A DNA stretch of 64,000 nucleotides from Proteus vulgaris (GTDB taxonomy: Bacteria > Pseudomonadota > Gammaproteobacteria > Enterobacterales > Enterobacteriaceae), in contig LR590468.1 of NCBI GenBank assembly GCA_901472505.1, positions 2,393,501-2,457,500 on the forward strand. The letters run 5' to 3'. Position 1 is the first letter of the stretch. Every line of letters starts with the position of its first letter. Under the pieces are notes generated by a model, which saw only the letters and a list, made by a program, of their open reading frames with translations, had not been told where the DNA came from and made no database searches. Shown here one piece after another: positions 33,494-42,067 of the stretch. A program made the translations under genes and the position numbers.

Positions 33494-33981
33494 TGCGTAC
33501 ACTTGTCTTAGGTATTGGTAATTTATTACTAAGCGATGAAGGCATTGGTGTTCGTATCGTAGAGGCGCTCGAAGAGCGCTTCTCTTTACCAGAGAACGTC
33601 GATGTTATTGATGGTGGCACATCAGGAATGGAAATTTTGCAAGATATCGCTGCAAGAGACCTCCTGATTGTTGCCGATGCGGTAAGAAGTAATCATGAAC
33701 CAGGCAGTATTTTTGTTTTACATGATGATGATGTTCCTGCGCTTTTTACACAGAAGATCTCGCCTCATCAACTAGGTTTATCTGATGTGTTAATGGCTTT
33801 ACGTATGACGGATGAATTTCCACGTAAGCTTATTTTAGTGGGTATTGAGCCAGCATCATTAGAGCCGAGTATGTCATTGTCTGACATTGGTGAAAAATCA
33901 ATGGAGATTGCGCTAGAACATGTGGTGAATATTTTGCGTGAATACGGCATTCCTGTCACACCTAAAGAGGTAACAGCATGA
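33493..33981 (+). CDS. hybD: Hydrogenase-2 maturation endopeptidase HybD
   Basis: The nickel-dependent protease that removes the HybC C-terminal peptide once the metal centre is built. 162 aa (E. coli 164). It has GIGNLLLSDEGIGVRIVEAL with the conserved metal-ligand Glu16 region, DGGTSGMEIL, DAVRSNHEPGSI with the Asp, and SPHQLGLSDVL with the metal-ligand His. The start overlaps the hybC stop by one base. Confidence 0.96.
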   Translation: MRTLVLGIGNLLLSDEGIGVRIVEALEERFSLPENVDVIDGGTSGMEILQDIAARDLLIVADAVRSNHEPGSIFVLHDDDVPALFTQKISPHQLGLSDVLMALRMTDEFPRKLILVGIEPASLEPSMSLSDIGEKSMEIALEHVVNILREYGIPVTPKEVTA

Positions 33982-34472
33982 GTGAATTAAGCTGGGATAT
34001 CCTAGGATATGATGAACCGCCTGTTGAGCAACTTGAAGCACGTTTTAGTGAAATTGCTGAAAAAGAGATGAAAAGTCTTCCTTTTTATCGCGAGGGTATT
34101 CCTGTAAAAGCAGGAGGCTTTACCTTATTTGAAAATCAATGGATTGGTGCTGTTTTAACGCCTTGGATGTTAGAACTTGTCGTTTTTCCAGGACCGTCAC
34201 AAGAATGGCCACATCGTAAAGTGGGTGATCGCATAGGGTTAGAGCTACCTTGTGGTCAGATTAAATTCGTTGTGGGTGAACTTGCGGGTGGAATGCAATA
34301 CCTTGCTTGTTCATTAATGTCGCCACTTGATAGACATTTAGTAGCGGAACATGCTGTGGAGTTGGTTGAAAATAGTGTGAAAATGGCTCTTTCTCTTCCT
34401 GTTCAGACACAATCCGTAGCAGAAGTTGATTTAAGTCGTCGTTCTCTCTTCCGAGGTCAGTTAAGATCATAG
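33978..34472 (+). CDS. hybE: Hydrogenase-2 chaperone HybE
   Basis: The Tat proofreading chaperone that binds the HybO signal peptide until Fe-S and NiFe assembly is complete. The 164-aa product is close to E. coli HybE in size. Family segments include IPVKAGGFTLFENQWIGAVLTPWML and GDRIGLELPCGQIKF, with DLSRRSLFRG near the C-terminus. It overlaps hybD by 4 bases. In E. coli, hybF (a HypA homologue) and hybG (a HypC homologue) follow here; this genome goes straight to hypB. Confidence 0.94.
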   Translation: MSELSWDILGYDEPPVEQLEARFSEIAEKEMKSLPFYREGIPVKAGGFTLFENQWIGAVLTPWMLELVVFPGPSQEWPHRKVGDRIGLELPCGQIKFVVGELAGGMQYLACSLMSPLDRHLVAEHAVELVENSVKMALSLPVQTQSVAEVDLSRRSLFRGQLRS

Positions 34473-34534
34473 TGTAGAAATTTTACGCGACACAGAGTCA
34501 CATTCTTCTTATTGAATAGTACAGGAGTCAGAAT

Positions 34535-35692
34535 ATGTGTAGCACTTGCGGTTGTGGCGAAGGCAATGTCAGAATTGAAGGCGTAGAGCCTCATTCACAT
34601 GAGCACCATCATCATCACTCTCATGATCATCACGACCATGGTCATCATCATGATCACGGCCACCATGGACATGATCATCATCATGAACACACTGCTACTC
34701 CAGCGAATACTGTTCATAAATATATTGATAAGTCTGAGCAAAAGCATAAGCATAACTACGAAACCAATGGTCAGCCTATCATTGTTCATCACCACTATTA
34801 TCATAACAGTGGTGATGTTCATCTTCATTTTCATAACGATGCACAGCTAAACGAAACGCCTGTTTTCCATGAACATCATCATGGACATAACGCTCATCAT
34901 GAGCACGATCATGCACATGATCATTCTCATCAGCACGACCATGAGCACGAGAGCGAAGAACAATTCAGTCCAGTGATTGAAAATCAGAATATGCATTATG
35001 GCCAAGGTGAAGCAGGAACACATGCACCTGGGATTAGCCAAAAGCGTATGCTGAAGATTGAAATGGATGTACTGGATAAAAATAATCGTATTGCGATTCA
35101 TAACCGTGAACATTTTGAACAGCAAAATGTGTTGGCATTAAATCTAGTTTCAAGCCCTGGTTCTGGTAAAACAACACTGTTAACACAAACATTAAAACAG
35201 TTAGCCCAACGTGTACCTTGTGCTGTGATCGAAGGCGATCAACAAACGACGAATGATGCGGATCGTATTCGTGAAACGGGTGTTCCAGCTATTCAAGTGA
35301 ATACAGGTAAAGGTTGTCACCTTGATGCGCAAATGGTGCATGATGCAACGCACCAATTAGGCGTGCAGGATAACAGCATTCTCTTTATTGAGAATGTGGG
35401 GAATTTAGTGTGCCCAGCCAGCTTTGATTTGGGTGAAAAACATAAAGTGGCTATTCTTTCTGTCACTGAAGGTGAAGATAAACCACTGAAATATCCGCAT
35501 ATGTTTGCCGCTGCTGATTTAATGATTATCAATAAGATTGATTTAGTGCCACATCTTAATATTGATGTTCAAACCTGTATCGAATCCGCTCGTCGTGTGA
35601 ATCCTAATATCGAAATCATTGCGTTATCAGCAACAACGGGTGAAGGCATGGAAGCGTGGTTAGCTTGGTTGGAGAGTCGTTTATGTGCTTAG
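34535..35692 (+). CDS. hypB: Hydrogenase nickel-insertion GTPase HypB with very long His-rich domain
   Basis: A SIMIBI GTPase delivering nickel to the hydrogenase large subunit. 385 aa, against about 290 in E. coli. The N-terminal CxxCxC nickel site (CSTCGCGEG) is followed by a domain to about residue 150 with more than 40 histidines in two blocks. The GTPase core carries the P-loop [11 protein letters not shown] near 207, [23 protein letters not shown] and NKIDLVP. His-rich HypB forms store nickel in other bacteria, which may matter here because no hypA/hybF gene is present in the cluster. A 62-base gap with AGGAGT precedes it. Confidence 0.96.
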   Translation: MCSTCGCGEGNVRIEGVEPHSHEHHHHHSHDHHDHGHHHDHGHHGHDHHHEHTATPANTVHKYIDKSEQKHKHNYETNGQPIIVHHHYYHNSGDVHLHFHNDAQLNETPVFHEHHHGHNAHHEHDHAHDHSHQHDHEHESEEQFSPVIENQNMHYGQGEAGTHAPGISQKRMLKIEMDVLDKNNRIAIHNREHFEQQNVLALNLVSSPGSGKTTLLTQTLKQLAQRVPCAVIEGDQQTTNDADRIRETGVPAIQVNTGKGCHLDAQMVHDATHQLGVQDNSILFIENVGNLVCPASFDLGEKHKVAILSVTEGEDKPLKYPHMFAAADLMIINKIDLVPHLNIDVQTCIESARRVNPNIEIIALSATTGEGMEAWLAWLESRLCA

Positions 35693-35949
35693 GTGTCCCT
35701 GCTAAGATTGTTGAGGTGGGCGAAGATGTCCACCAACTCGCTTATGCCGAAGTCAGTGGCGTCAAACGTGCGGTTAATATTTCAATGGTATGTGAAGGCG
35801 AACCTAGTGAATTATTAGGCAAATGGGTACTTATTCATGTGGGATTTGCCATGAGTATTCTTGATGAGCAAGAAGCACAAGATACTCTTGATGCATTACA
35901 GCATGTCTATGGTGTGACCCTCGAAGAGGCTGATGATGCAGTACGTTGA
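35683..35949 (+). CDS. hypC: Hydrogenase maturation chaperone HypC/HybG family
   Basis: A small chaperone that partners HypD in building the Fe(CN)2CO group and escorts it to the large subunit. The start is ATG 35683 because the mature family N-terminus is MCLGVPA, whose Cys2 is essential; the in-frame extension to 35656 would only read hypB in another frame. The product is 88 aa with [28 protein letters not shown] and a C-terminal acidic tail. It overlaps hypB by 10 bases and hypD by 17. With hydrogenase-2 as the adjacent client it plays the HybG role, but only one copy is in the window. Confidence 0.93.
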   Translation: MCLGVPAKIVEVGEDVHQLAYAEVSGVKRAVNISMVCEGEPSELLGKWVLIHVGFAMSILDEQEAQDTLDALQHVYGVTLEEADDAVR

Positions 35950-37072
35950 TGAATTTCGTGATCCCGAACTTGCGAAAGCTTTACTAGCCCAAATTCGTGA
36001 AACTATTTCGCAATGGCCTCACCCTATTAAACGTCCATTACAAATCATGGAAGTGTGCGGTGGGCATACACATGCCATTTTCAAATTTGGTTTAGACCGC
36101 TTATTACCAGAAGAAATTGAATTTGTTCACGGGCCGGGTTGTCCTGTTTGTGTATTACCGATGGGGCGAATTGATGCATGTTTAGAAATTGCAGCCCGTC
36201 CTGATGTGATTTTCTGCACATTTGGTGATGCAATGCGAGTACCGGGTCGTAATGGCTCAATGCTTGATGCACGTCGTCGTGGTAGTGATATTCGTATTGT
36301 CTATTCACCACTCGATTCACTCAAAATCGCACAAGATAATCCAGACAAACAAGTGGTTTTCTTTGGTTTAGGTTTTGAAACAACCATGCCAAGTACGGCA
36401 ATGACGCTACAACAAGCAAAATTGCGTGGACTTAAAAACTTTTCTCTATTTTGTCAGCACATTACCATCGTACCGACTTTGCGTTGTCTACTAGAGCAAG
36501 ACGATGTTCGCATTGATGGCTTTATTGCACCGGGGCATGTGAGTATGGTGATTGGATGTACACCATATCAACCGTTATGTGATGCATTTGAAAAGCCTTT
36601 TGTGGTGACAGGATTTGAACCATTAGATTTATTGCAAGCTATACTGATGGTCATTAAACAACTTAAAGCAAAAGCAGAAAATGCAGATTATGTTTTAAGT
36701 ATTGAAAACCAATATAGTCGCATTGTACCGAATGAAGGTAATAAGTTAGCCCAAAAAGCACTTAACGAAGTGTTTATGTTAAAAGAAACCAGTGAATGGC
36801 GTGGATTGGGTGAGATCCCAATGTCAGGTATTCAATTAACACCCGCTTATTCTGAGTTTGATGCAGAATTACGTTTTACACCAGCACCACAAAAAGTGGC
36901 CGATAATCCACAATCTCGCTGTGGTGATGTATTAACAGGACGATGCAAACCTTCGGATTGCCCGCTCTTTGGCAAAAGTTGTACACCAGAAACCGCATTG
37001 GGTGCTTTAATGGTGTCATCAGAAGGGGCGTGTGCGGCTTATTATCAGTATCGCCGTGAAGGTAATATATGA
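35933..37072 (+). CDS. hypD: Hydrogenase maturation protein HypD
   Basis: A [4Fe-4S] protein, the scaffold with HypC for Fe(CN)2CO assembly. 379 aa (E. coli 373). Conserved motifs: [57 protein letters not shown], and the C-terminal Fe-S cysteines in [22 protein letters not shown]. Two adjacent ATG codons (35933 and 35936) are possible starts; the second gives [11 protein letters not shown], closer to the family. It overlaps hypC and hypE. Confidence 0.96.
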   Translation: MMQYVDEFRDPELAKALLAQIRETISQWPHPIKRPLQIMEVCGGHTHAIFKFGLDRLLPEEIEFVHGPGCPVCVLPMGRIDACLEIAARPDVIFCTFGDAMRVPGRNGSMLDARRRGSDIRIVYSPLDSLKIAQDNPDKQVVFFGLGFETTMPSTAMTLQQAKLRGLKNFSLFCQHITIVPTLRCLLEQDDVRIDGFIAPGHVSMVIGCTPYQPLCDAFEKPFVVTGFEPLDLLQAILMVIKQLKAKAENADYVLSIENQYSRIVPNEGNKLAQKALNEVFMLKETSEWRGLGEIPMSGIQLTPAYSEFDAELRFTPAPQKVADNPQSRCGDVLTGRCKPSDCPLFGKSCTPETALGALMVSSEGACAAYYQYRREGNI

Positions 37073-38088
37073 AACAACCTGATGAAATCACTTTAGCCCA
37101 AGGAAATGGTGGGCAAGGTATGCAACAATTGATCGAAGGCTTATTTTTAAAAGCATTCGATAATCCATTATTAAATGAAAAAGAAGATCAAGCACGGATC
37201 GCATTAAATGAGTTAACGACGCTTGGCGATCGTCTTGCTTTTAGCACAGATAGTTATGTGATTGATCCGATCATTTTTCCTGGCGGGAATATTGGTAAAT
37301 TATCTGTTTGTGGTACGGCTAATGATCTTTCTGTTGGTGGTGCTGTGCCTCGTTATCTTTCATGTGGTTTTATTCTCGAAGAAGGGCTTCCATTTGAAAC
37401 CCTTGAAGTGCTTGTATTCGCGATGGCAAAAGCTGCTTCACAAGCGGGAATACAAATTGTCACGGGAGATACTAAAGTAGTTCCTCGTGGTGCGGCGGAT
37501 AAGATTTTTATCAATACTGCGGGTATTGGCGTTATTCCAACAGCAGTTAATTGGGCTGCAAGCAATATCAAAGCGGGCGATAAGATCTTAGTGAGCGGTA
37601 CTATTGGCGATCACGGCGCAACAATCCTAAATCTGCGTGAAAATTTAGGACTAGAAGCGGATCTACAAAGTGATTGTGCTGTTCTTGAGCCAATGATTGC
37701 GCCTTTACGCCAAATTACAGGTATTCGTGCCTTACGTGATGCAACCCGAGGTGGCGTGACTGCTATTTTGCATGAATTTGCTCAAGCTAGCGGTTGTGGC
37801 ATGAATGTGCATGAAAGTAAATTACCAATGAAACAAGCTGTTCGTGGTGTGTGTGAATTATTAGGGCTTGAAGCACTGAATTTTGCTAATGAAGGTAAAA
37901 TTGTTTTAGTGGTATCGCCTGACGCTGAAGCACAAGTCCTTGAGGCTTTACATCAACATACTTTAGGGAAAGAGGCTTGTACTATTGGTGAAGTTACCGA
38001 GGATAATTATATTCGGTTAACGGGAATTTTCGGGACTAGCCGTATCCTTGACTTACCATATAACGAGCCATTACCACGTATTTGCTAA
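37069..38088 (+). CDS. hypE: Hydrogenase maturation protein HypE
   Basis: Dehydrates the carbamoyl thioester on its C-terminal cysteine to thiocyanate, the cyanide donor for the NiFe centre. The 339-aa protein begins with DEITLAQGNGGQGMQQLI and has the PurM/AIR-synthase-like nucleotide fold (STDSYVIDPIIFPGGNIGKLSV, TGDTKVVPRG). It ends in PRIC, the obligatory C-terminal Cys. It overlaps the hypD stop by 4 bases and is the last hyp gene here; HypF, which supplies the carbamoyl group, must be encoded elsewhere. Confidence 0.97.
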   Translation: MKQPDEITLAQGNGGQGMQQLIEGLFLKAFDNPLLNEKEDQARIALNELTTLGDRLAFSTDSYVIDPIIFPGGNIGKLSVCGTANDLSVGGAVPRYLSCGFILEEGLPFETLEVLVFAMAKAASQAGIQIVTGDTKVVPRGAADKIFINTAGIGVIPTAVNWAASNIKAGDKILVSGTIGDHGATILNLRENLGLEADLQSDCAVLEPMIAPLRQITGIRALRDATRGGVTAILHEFAQASGCGMNVHESKLPMKQAVRGVCELLGLEALNFANEGKIVLVVSPDAEAQVLEALHQHTLGKEACTIGEVTEDNYIRLTGIFGTSRILDLPYNEPLPRIC

Positions 38089-38098
38089 TTACTTACTT

Positions 38099-38139
38099 CC
38101 CACTTATAAATTGAAATGACCATAAGATTTATAAGTGGG
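38099..38139 (+). other. Stem-loop after hypE
   Basis: A perfect 13-bp inverted repeat, CCCACTTATAAAT / ATTTATAAGTGGG, with a 15-base loop lies 10 bases after the hypE stop. No T-tract follows, so it is likely an mRNA 3'-end stabiliser or a Rho-assisted end and not an intrinsic terminator. Confidence 0.6.
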
Positions 38140-38235
38140 ATAAGTTGCCAGCCTGTTACAAAAAATTTGTTATAGCGCAAATTTCTCTCATTTATCTGAA
38201 TACTGACCCTTTGATAAAAAAATTATTGGAGTAAC

Positions 38236-38289
38236 ATGTTCGGCCAATCCTACTGCGTGGAGAGGGTCTCTCGTAGAGGTAAGTTCTAG
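38236..38289 (+). CDS. 17-codon leader ORF upstream of yedE
   Basis: ATG at 38236 follows a good Shine-Dalgarno (GGAG, 4-base gap) and encodes MFGQSYCVERVSRRGKF, ending in TAG 8 bases before the yedE start. The coding bases contain a hairpin: GAGAG-GGT-CTCTC at 38260-38272, with CTAC/GTAG outer pairs at 38250-38253 and 38273-38276. The placement, strong ribosome-binding site and internal hairpin suggest a translated leader controlling yedE translation or a regulatory RNA. There is no homology evidence. The hairpin is reminiscent of bacterial SECIS stems, but there is no UGA codon. Confidence 0.5.
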   Translation: MFGQSYCVERVSRRGKF

Positions 38290-38297
38290 GAAAAAAC

Positions 38298-39524
38298 ATG
38301 TCTTGGTCAGAATTTAAATCTCAATACCTGATCCGTTTTTGGAAGCCTCTTCCAGCGGTGATTGCGGCAGGTATCTTATCAACTTACTACTTTGGTTTAA
38401 CCGGCACGTTCTGGGCTGTCACGGGAGAATTTACTCGTTGGGGCGGTCACGTAATGCAATGGTTTGGTGCTCACCCTGAAGAATGGGGTTATTTTAAAAT
38501 TATCGGTCTTGAAGGTACGCCATTAACGCGTATTGACGGTGTGATGATTATTGGCATGTTTGGAGGTTGTATTATGGCTGCGCTTTGGGCCAACAACGTC
38601 AAACTTCGCCATCCTCAGCATAAAATTCGTATTATTCAGGCAGTGCTTGGGGGGATTATTGCGGGTTTTGGTGCACGTTTAGCGATGGGCTGTAACCTCG
38701 CTGCTTTCTTTACGGGGATCCCCCAGTTTTCTTTACATGCTTGGTTTTTTGCGGTTGCAACAGCGATTGGCTCTTATTTTGGTGCCAAACTTTCACTGAT
38801 GCCTCTGTTTCGTATTCCTGTAAAACTACAAAAAGTCAGTCAAGCTTCACCGATTACTCAAGATAAACAGCGTGCAAAACGTCGCTTTAGATTGGGAATG
38901 GTTATCTTTTTTGCCATGATTGCGTGGTCTTTCATTATTCTCTTTGATTCACCCAAACTGGGCTTTGCGATGTTAGGCGGTATTGGTTTTGGTATTTTAA
39001 TCGAACGAGCGCAAATCTGTTTTACCTCTGCCTTTCGTGATTTATGGATAACAGGCAGAACTCATATGGCAAAAGCGATTATCATTGGTATGGCGGTGAG
39101 TGCGGTTGGGATCTTCAGCTATGTCCAATTAGGTGCTGCGCCTAAAATTATGTGGGCAGGGCCGAATGCTGTCATTGGCGGTTTACTCTTTGGTTTCGGT
39201 ATTGTACTTGCGGGTGGGTGTGAAACAGGCTGGATGTATCGCGCTGTAGAAGGTCAAATTCACTTTTGGTGGGTTGGATTGGGTAACGTTATCGGCTCGA
39301 CATTATTGGCTTACTACTGGGATGATTTTGCCTCAGTGATCGCGACTGATTATGACAAGATTAACTTACTCGACACCTTTGGTCCAGTGGGAGGATTAGG
39401 TGTGACATATCTGATGCTTGGTGTGTCATTTATATTATTACTTTGGTGGGAAAAACACTTTTTCCGTAAAAAGGCGCAACAAGCACAATCTATTTCAACA
39501 CAAGTTAATAAGGAAATCGCATGA
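38298..39524 (+). CDS. yedE: YedE (TsuA/YeeE family) sulfur/selenium compound transporter
   Basis: A polytopic inner-membrane protein of the YeeE/YedE family; relatives import thiosulfate, and YedE is linked to selenium metabolism. 408 aa with about nine to ten hydrophobic segments, colinear with E. coli YedE (401 aa). The conserved cysteine motifs of the permeation path are present: LAMGCNLAAFFTGIP, IERAQICFTSAFRD and LAGGCETGWMYRA. The start ATG 38298 follows AGGAAAAAAC and the leader ORF. yedF overlaps its stop by 4 bases. Confidence 0.93.
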   Translation: MSWSEFKSQYLIRFWKPLPAVIAAGILSTYYFGLTGTFWAVTGEFTRWGGHVMQWFGAHPEEWGYFKIIGLEGTPLTRIDGVMIIGMFGGCIMAALWANNVKLRHPQHKIRIIQAVLGGIIAGFGARLAMGCNLAAFFTGIPQFSLHAWFFAVATAIGSYFGAKLSLMPLFRIPVKLQKVSQASPITQDKQRAKRRFRLGMVIFFAMIAWSFIILFDSPKLGFAMLGGIGFGILIERAQICFTSAFRDLWITGRTHMAKAIIIGMAVSAVGIFSYVQLGAAPKIMWAGPNAVIGGLLFGFGIVLAGGCETGWMYRAVEGQIHFWWVGLGNVIGSTLLAYYWDDFASVIATDYDKINLLDTFGPVGGLGVTYLMLGVSFILLLWWEKHFFRKKAQQAQSISTQVNKEIA

Positions 39525-39763
39525 GTCAGAAAGACACCATTATTCCTGATTATCGTCTAGATATGGTTGGTGAACCTTGTCCTTATCCTGCGGTAGCAAC
39601 GCTTGAAGCTATGCCATCACTGAAAAAAGGCGAAATTTTAGAGGTAGTAAGTGATTGCCCTCAATCCATTAACAATATTCCGCTTGATGCGAAAAATTAT
39701 GGTTATACCGTGTTAGATATCCAACAAGATGGCCCGACAATTCGGTATTTAATTCAAAAATAA
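39521..39763 (+). CDS. yedF: TusA-family sulfurtransferase YedF
   Basis: An 80-aa SirA/TusA-like protein with the defining motif DMVGEPCPYPAVATLEAM, whose CPxP cysteine carries persulfide or selenide. It probably accepts the sulfur or selenium species that YedE brings in (inference from the constant yedE-yedF pairing). Translational coupling with yedE is implied by the ATGA overlap. The length is close to E. coli YedF (77 aa). Confidence 0.93.
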   Translation: MSQKDTIIPDYRLDMVGEPCPYPAVATLEAMPSLKKGEILEVVSDCPQSINNIPLDAKNYGYTVLDIQQDGPTIRYLIQK

Positions 39764-39773
39764 ATTTTACTAA

Positions 39774-39815
39774 ATAAAAAACAGCCTATTTAGATAAAAT
39801 GATAGGCTGTTATTC
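39774..39815. terminator. Terminator between yedF and rdgC
   Basis: A 10-bp stem, AACAGCCTAT / ATAGGCTGTT (39780-39789 and 39802-39811). The minus-strand side continues into TTTTTTATT, so it serves rdgC well; the plus side (ATTCTTT) is a weaker terminator for yedF. Confidence 0.8.
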
Positions 39816-39830
39816 TTTAATAAGATGGTG

Positions 39831-40739
39831 TTATTCTGCTTCGCCACCGAGCACTTCTGTCACGCGTTCAATGAGTGCGCTTAACTCCCCCGTCATTAAA
39901 ACAAAGTCGGCATCAAAACGTTGAGCAAAATCAGCTTTATCAATATCATCATTTTGTTCTCGTAATGTTTCACTGAATTTGATCCGTTTTATTGAGCCAT
40001 CATCACAAAGCATAAATTGTAGGCGATCTTCCCAGTCCACGGAAAGCTTGGTGACAACTTTACCTGCTTCAATATGAGTCGCAATTTCATCAGAGACTAA
40101 TTCTTGTTTTTTACAACGGATCACACCACCTTCTTCCAGCACGGCTTTTAGCTCCGCTTCATCCATTAAGGTAAAGCCAGCCGGGAGTTCTCCGGAGCGT
40201 ACCCACTCTGTCATTTTTAATTCAACGGATTCATTAAAGTTCAGTGGAACAACAGGTAATGAACCTAACGTTTTGCGCAACAAAGCTAAGTTATCTTCAG
40301 CGCGTTTTGCACTGCCAGAATCAACAATGACTAATTGTTTTTCTAAATCTAGCCAAATAAAAGTTTGTGAGAATTTACTAAATGCACGAGGAAGCAGGGT
40401 ATGTACCACTTCATCTTTTAAGGTGGCTTTCTCTGTTTTTTTCAGCTTACGGCCTTGTTCACCTTCAAGCTTTTCAACTTTCTCTTGTAAGGCGTTTTTA
40501 ATCACTGTTGCAGGTAAGATTTTATCTTCTTTTCGCGCGCATATCATCACGTGCTTGCCAGCTACATGAATAAGCGCTTCACCACGATCCCCCATAGGTG
40601 AAACCCAACCTGTTTTGGTCATGTCTTGGCTACTGCAAGGTGTGAATGCCAATGAAGCAAGCTGTTGTTCTAACTCATCCATTGACAGTGCTATCTCTTT
40701 ATTTAAGCGATAGACCAAAATATTTTTAAACCACAGCAT
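39831..40739 (-). CDS. rdgC: Recombination-associated protein RdgC
   Basis: A ring-shaped, non-specific DNA-binding protein that limits RecA loading and activity; it is nucleoid-associated and cytoplasmic. 302 aa (E. coli 303), with the conserved start [12 protein letters not shown] and segments [46 protein letters not shown] and [14 protein letters not shown]. In E. coli, rdgC lies close to sbcCD-phoBR; here the porin-nucleotidase cluster and a nitroreductase gene fall between them. Confidence 0.97.
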   Translation of the reverse strand: MLWFKNILVYRLNKEIALSMDELEQQLASLAFTPCSSQDMTKTGWVSPMGDRGEALIHVAGKHVMICARKEDKILPATVIKNALQEKVEKLEGEQGRKLKKTEKATLKDEVVHTLLPRAFSKFSQTFIWLDLEKQLVIVDSGSAKRAEDNLALLRKTLGSLPVVPLNFNESVELKMTEWVRSGELPAGFTLMDEAELKAVLEEGGVIRCKKQELVSDEIATHIEAGKVVTKLSVDWEDRLQFMLCDDGSIKRIKFSETLREQNDDIDKADFAQRFDADFVLMTGELSALIERVTEVLGGEAE

Positions 40740-41087
40740 CTGACATTCCCCTTAATCATTATTTACCGCATTATGATACTGAATGTTTAGGGTATCTAAA
40801 AGGTAATATCCCTTAAAAGAAAAATATCTATAATGTTATTTAATAAAAAAGAAAACAGCTGAAACGAATAATTAGTAAATTTACTGAGTGATAATGAGTT
40901 TCATTCTTATTTTTATTGGATTAATTAAGGATAATAATAATAAAATAACGTGATTTTTAGCATAATCTCTAATGTGATGATGATCACTTAATTTCATTTT
41001 TATGCTATTTTTTATTTACAACATGAAATCATTTTCAGATTTATCTCTGCATTAATTTACAAAACAAAAATCTTCTTGACGATTGAA

Positions 41088-41103
41088 TGTGATAATTGTC
41101 ACA
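41088..41103 (+). promoter_or_regulatory. Perfect CRP site
   Basis: TGTGATAATTGTCACA carries both consensus half-sites TGTGA and TCACA at the correct 6-base spacing. It lies nearly 1 kb ahead of the porin gene and about 350 bases ahead of rdgC on the other strand. It may serve an unmapped distal promoter or a loop with the downstream sites. Confidence 0.7.
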
Positions 41104-41144
41104 AAAATAGGAAAATATAAAGAGTGACATTTCACAAGTAACAA

Positions 41145-41160
41145 AGTGATTAGGATCACA
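41145..41160 (+). promoter_or_regulatory. CRP-like site
   Basis: AGTGATTAGGATCACA: one mismatch in the left half-site, perfect right half-site and spacing. Its centre is 57 bases from that of the perfect site at 41088. Confidence 0.55.
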
Positions 41161-41656
41161 AATTTGGATATTTATTTTTTAAATATCGTTAAAATAACAC
41201 GATAGGGCTTTTTATATTAACCAAGGTTATAGTTTAGATTTTGTAATGTTTTTTGGGAGTTCTTTATTACATGTACGTATTGATTAGATATTGTGATTGA
41301 ATGGTATTCTTGTGCTTCTCTTTTTGGTATTTGTAGTTAATTATTCTTTTTTTGAGGGAGCGTTACTCGTTACCACTAGTTAAATTGTATTTAAATATGA
41401 TTTCGTTTTTATTTAAATAAGAAATAAATATAAAGATAAAAAATTATTAATTAGGAATAACAATATTCAAATCTTTAGTGTTATTTATTTAGTGGTTAAA
41501 ATTAATACTTCCTTTTAAATATATTAAATAGGGGGATAAATTTTTTATTAGCAAAAAAAAGAGTCTTGTAACAAAATGAAATCTAAAAGAAAAATCTAAA
41601 AGTGTTATTTTTAAAAAGTTGATTTAGTTCAAAAAACACGTATCTTTACCTTTAAT

Positions 41657-41672
41657 TGTGACGCTTATCACT
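41657..41672 (+). promoter_or_regulatory. CRP-like site proximal to the porin gene
   Basis: TGTGACGCTTATCACT: perfect left half-site, one mismatch in the right. It lies about 400 bases ahead of the porin start. A weaker partner (TGTGG-N6-TCACG) lies about 50 bases further on. Confidence 0.5.
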
Positions 41673-42067
41673 TCGGTATGTAACTGTGAAATCGCATGTT
41701 GGTGTAATTGTGGGCTACATCACGAAAGAAGGGCTTTTTTTTGAGTAACATGCCAACGAAAATTCAATGACCAATTTCTTTTTCTAACAGAAATAAAAGC
41801 AATGCCCTTATTTAAAATATAATGAGGATATTATTTTTGTGTCTTATTGGTGATTACGTCTGTGTCAAGGAAATTAAAACCTTTAAGAAAATTTTGTAGA
41901 GTCATCATTAGTAGCTATAAAAATTATCAATTGTGAGAGCGATTTTCTTTTTCGAAATTCGTGGCAGAGATCTTTTGTCTGAATATCAGGTCAACTATAT
42001 ACGGCGGTATTATTTTTGACCTTAAAGAAAATCATAAAACTATAGAAAATAGATGGGTATTTTAATC

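Larger units (their letters stand above)
40740..42067. promoter_or_regulatory. 1.3-kb AT-rich regulatory region upstream of the porin-nucleotidase operon
   Basis: No convincing ORF lies between rdgC and the porin gene. The stretch has five CRP-type dyads: 40973-40988, 41088-41103 (perfect), 41145-41160, 41657-41672, and a weaker one at about 41708-41723. There is also an FNR-like TTGATTTAGTTCAA at 41619-41632 with one mismatch. The rdgC promoter must be at the left end and the porin promoter at the right. The length and dyad density suggest strong catabolite-type control, but the sites belong to a very AT-rich background. Confidence 0.55.

Noticed and set aside
34595..35125. Met-rich ORFs opposite and out of frame with the hypB His-rich region
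   Set aside because: They are mirror images of the CAT/CAC histidine repeats, which read ATG on the other strand or in a shifted frame. Not genes.
38250..38280. Bacterial SECIS element in the yedE leader
   Set aside because: The hairpin with a G-rich loop resembles a SECIS stem, but no in-frame UGA lies at the needed distance and yedE itself has no internal stop.
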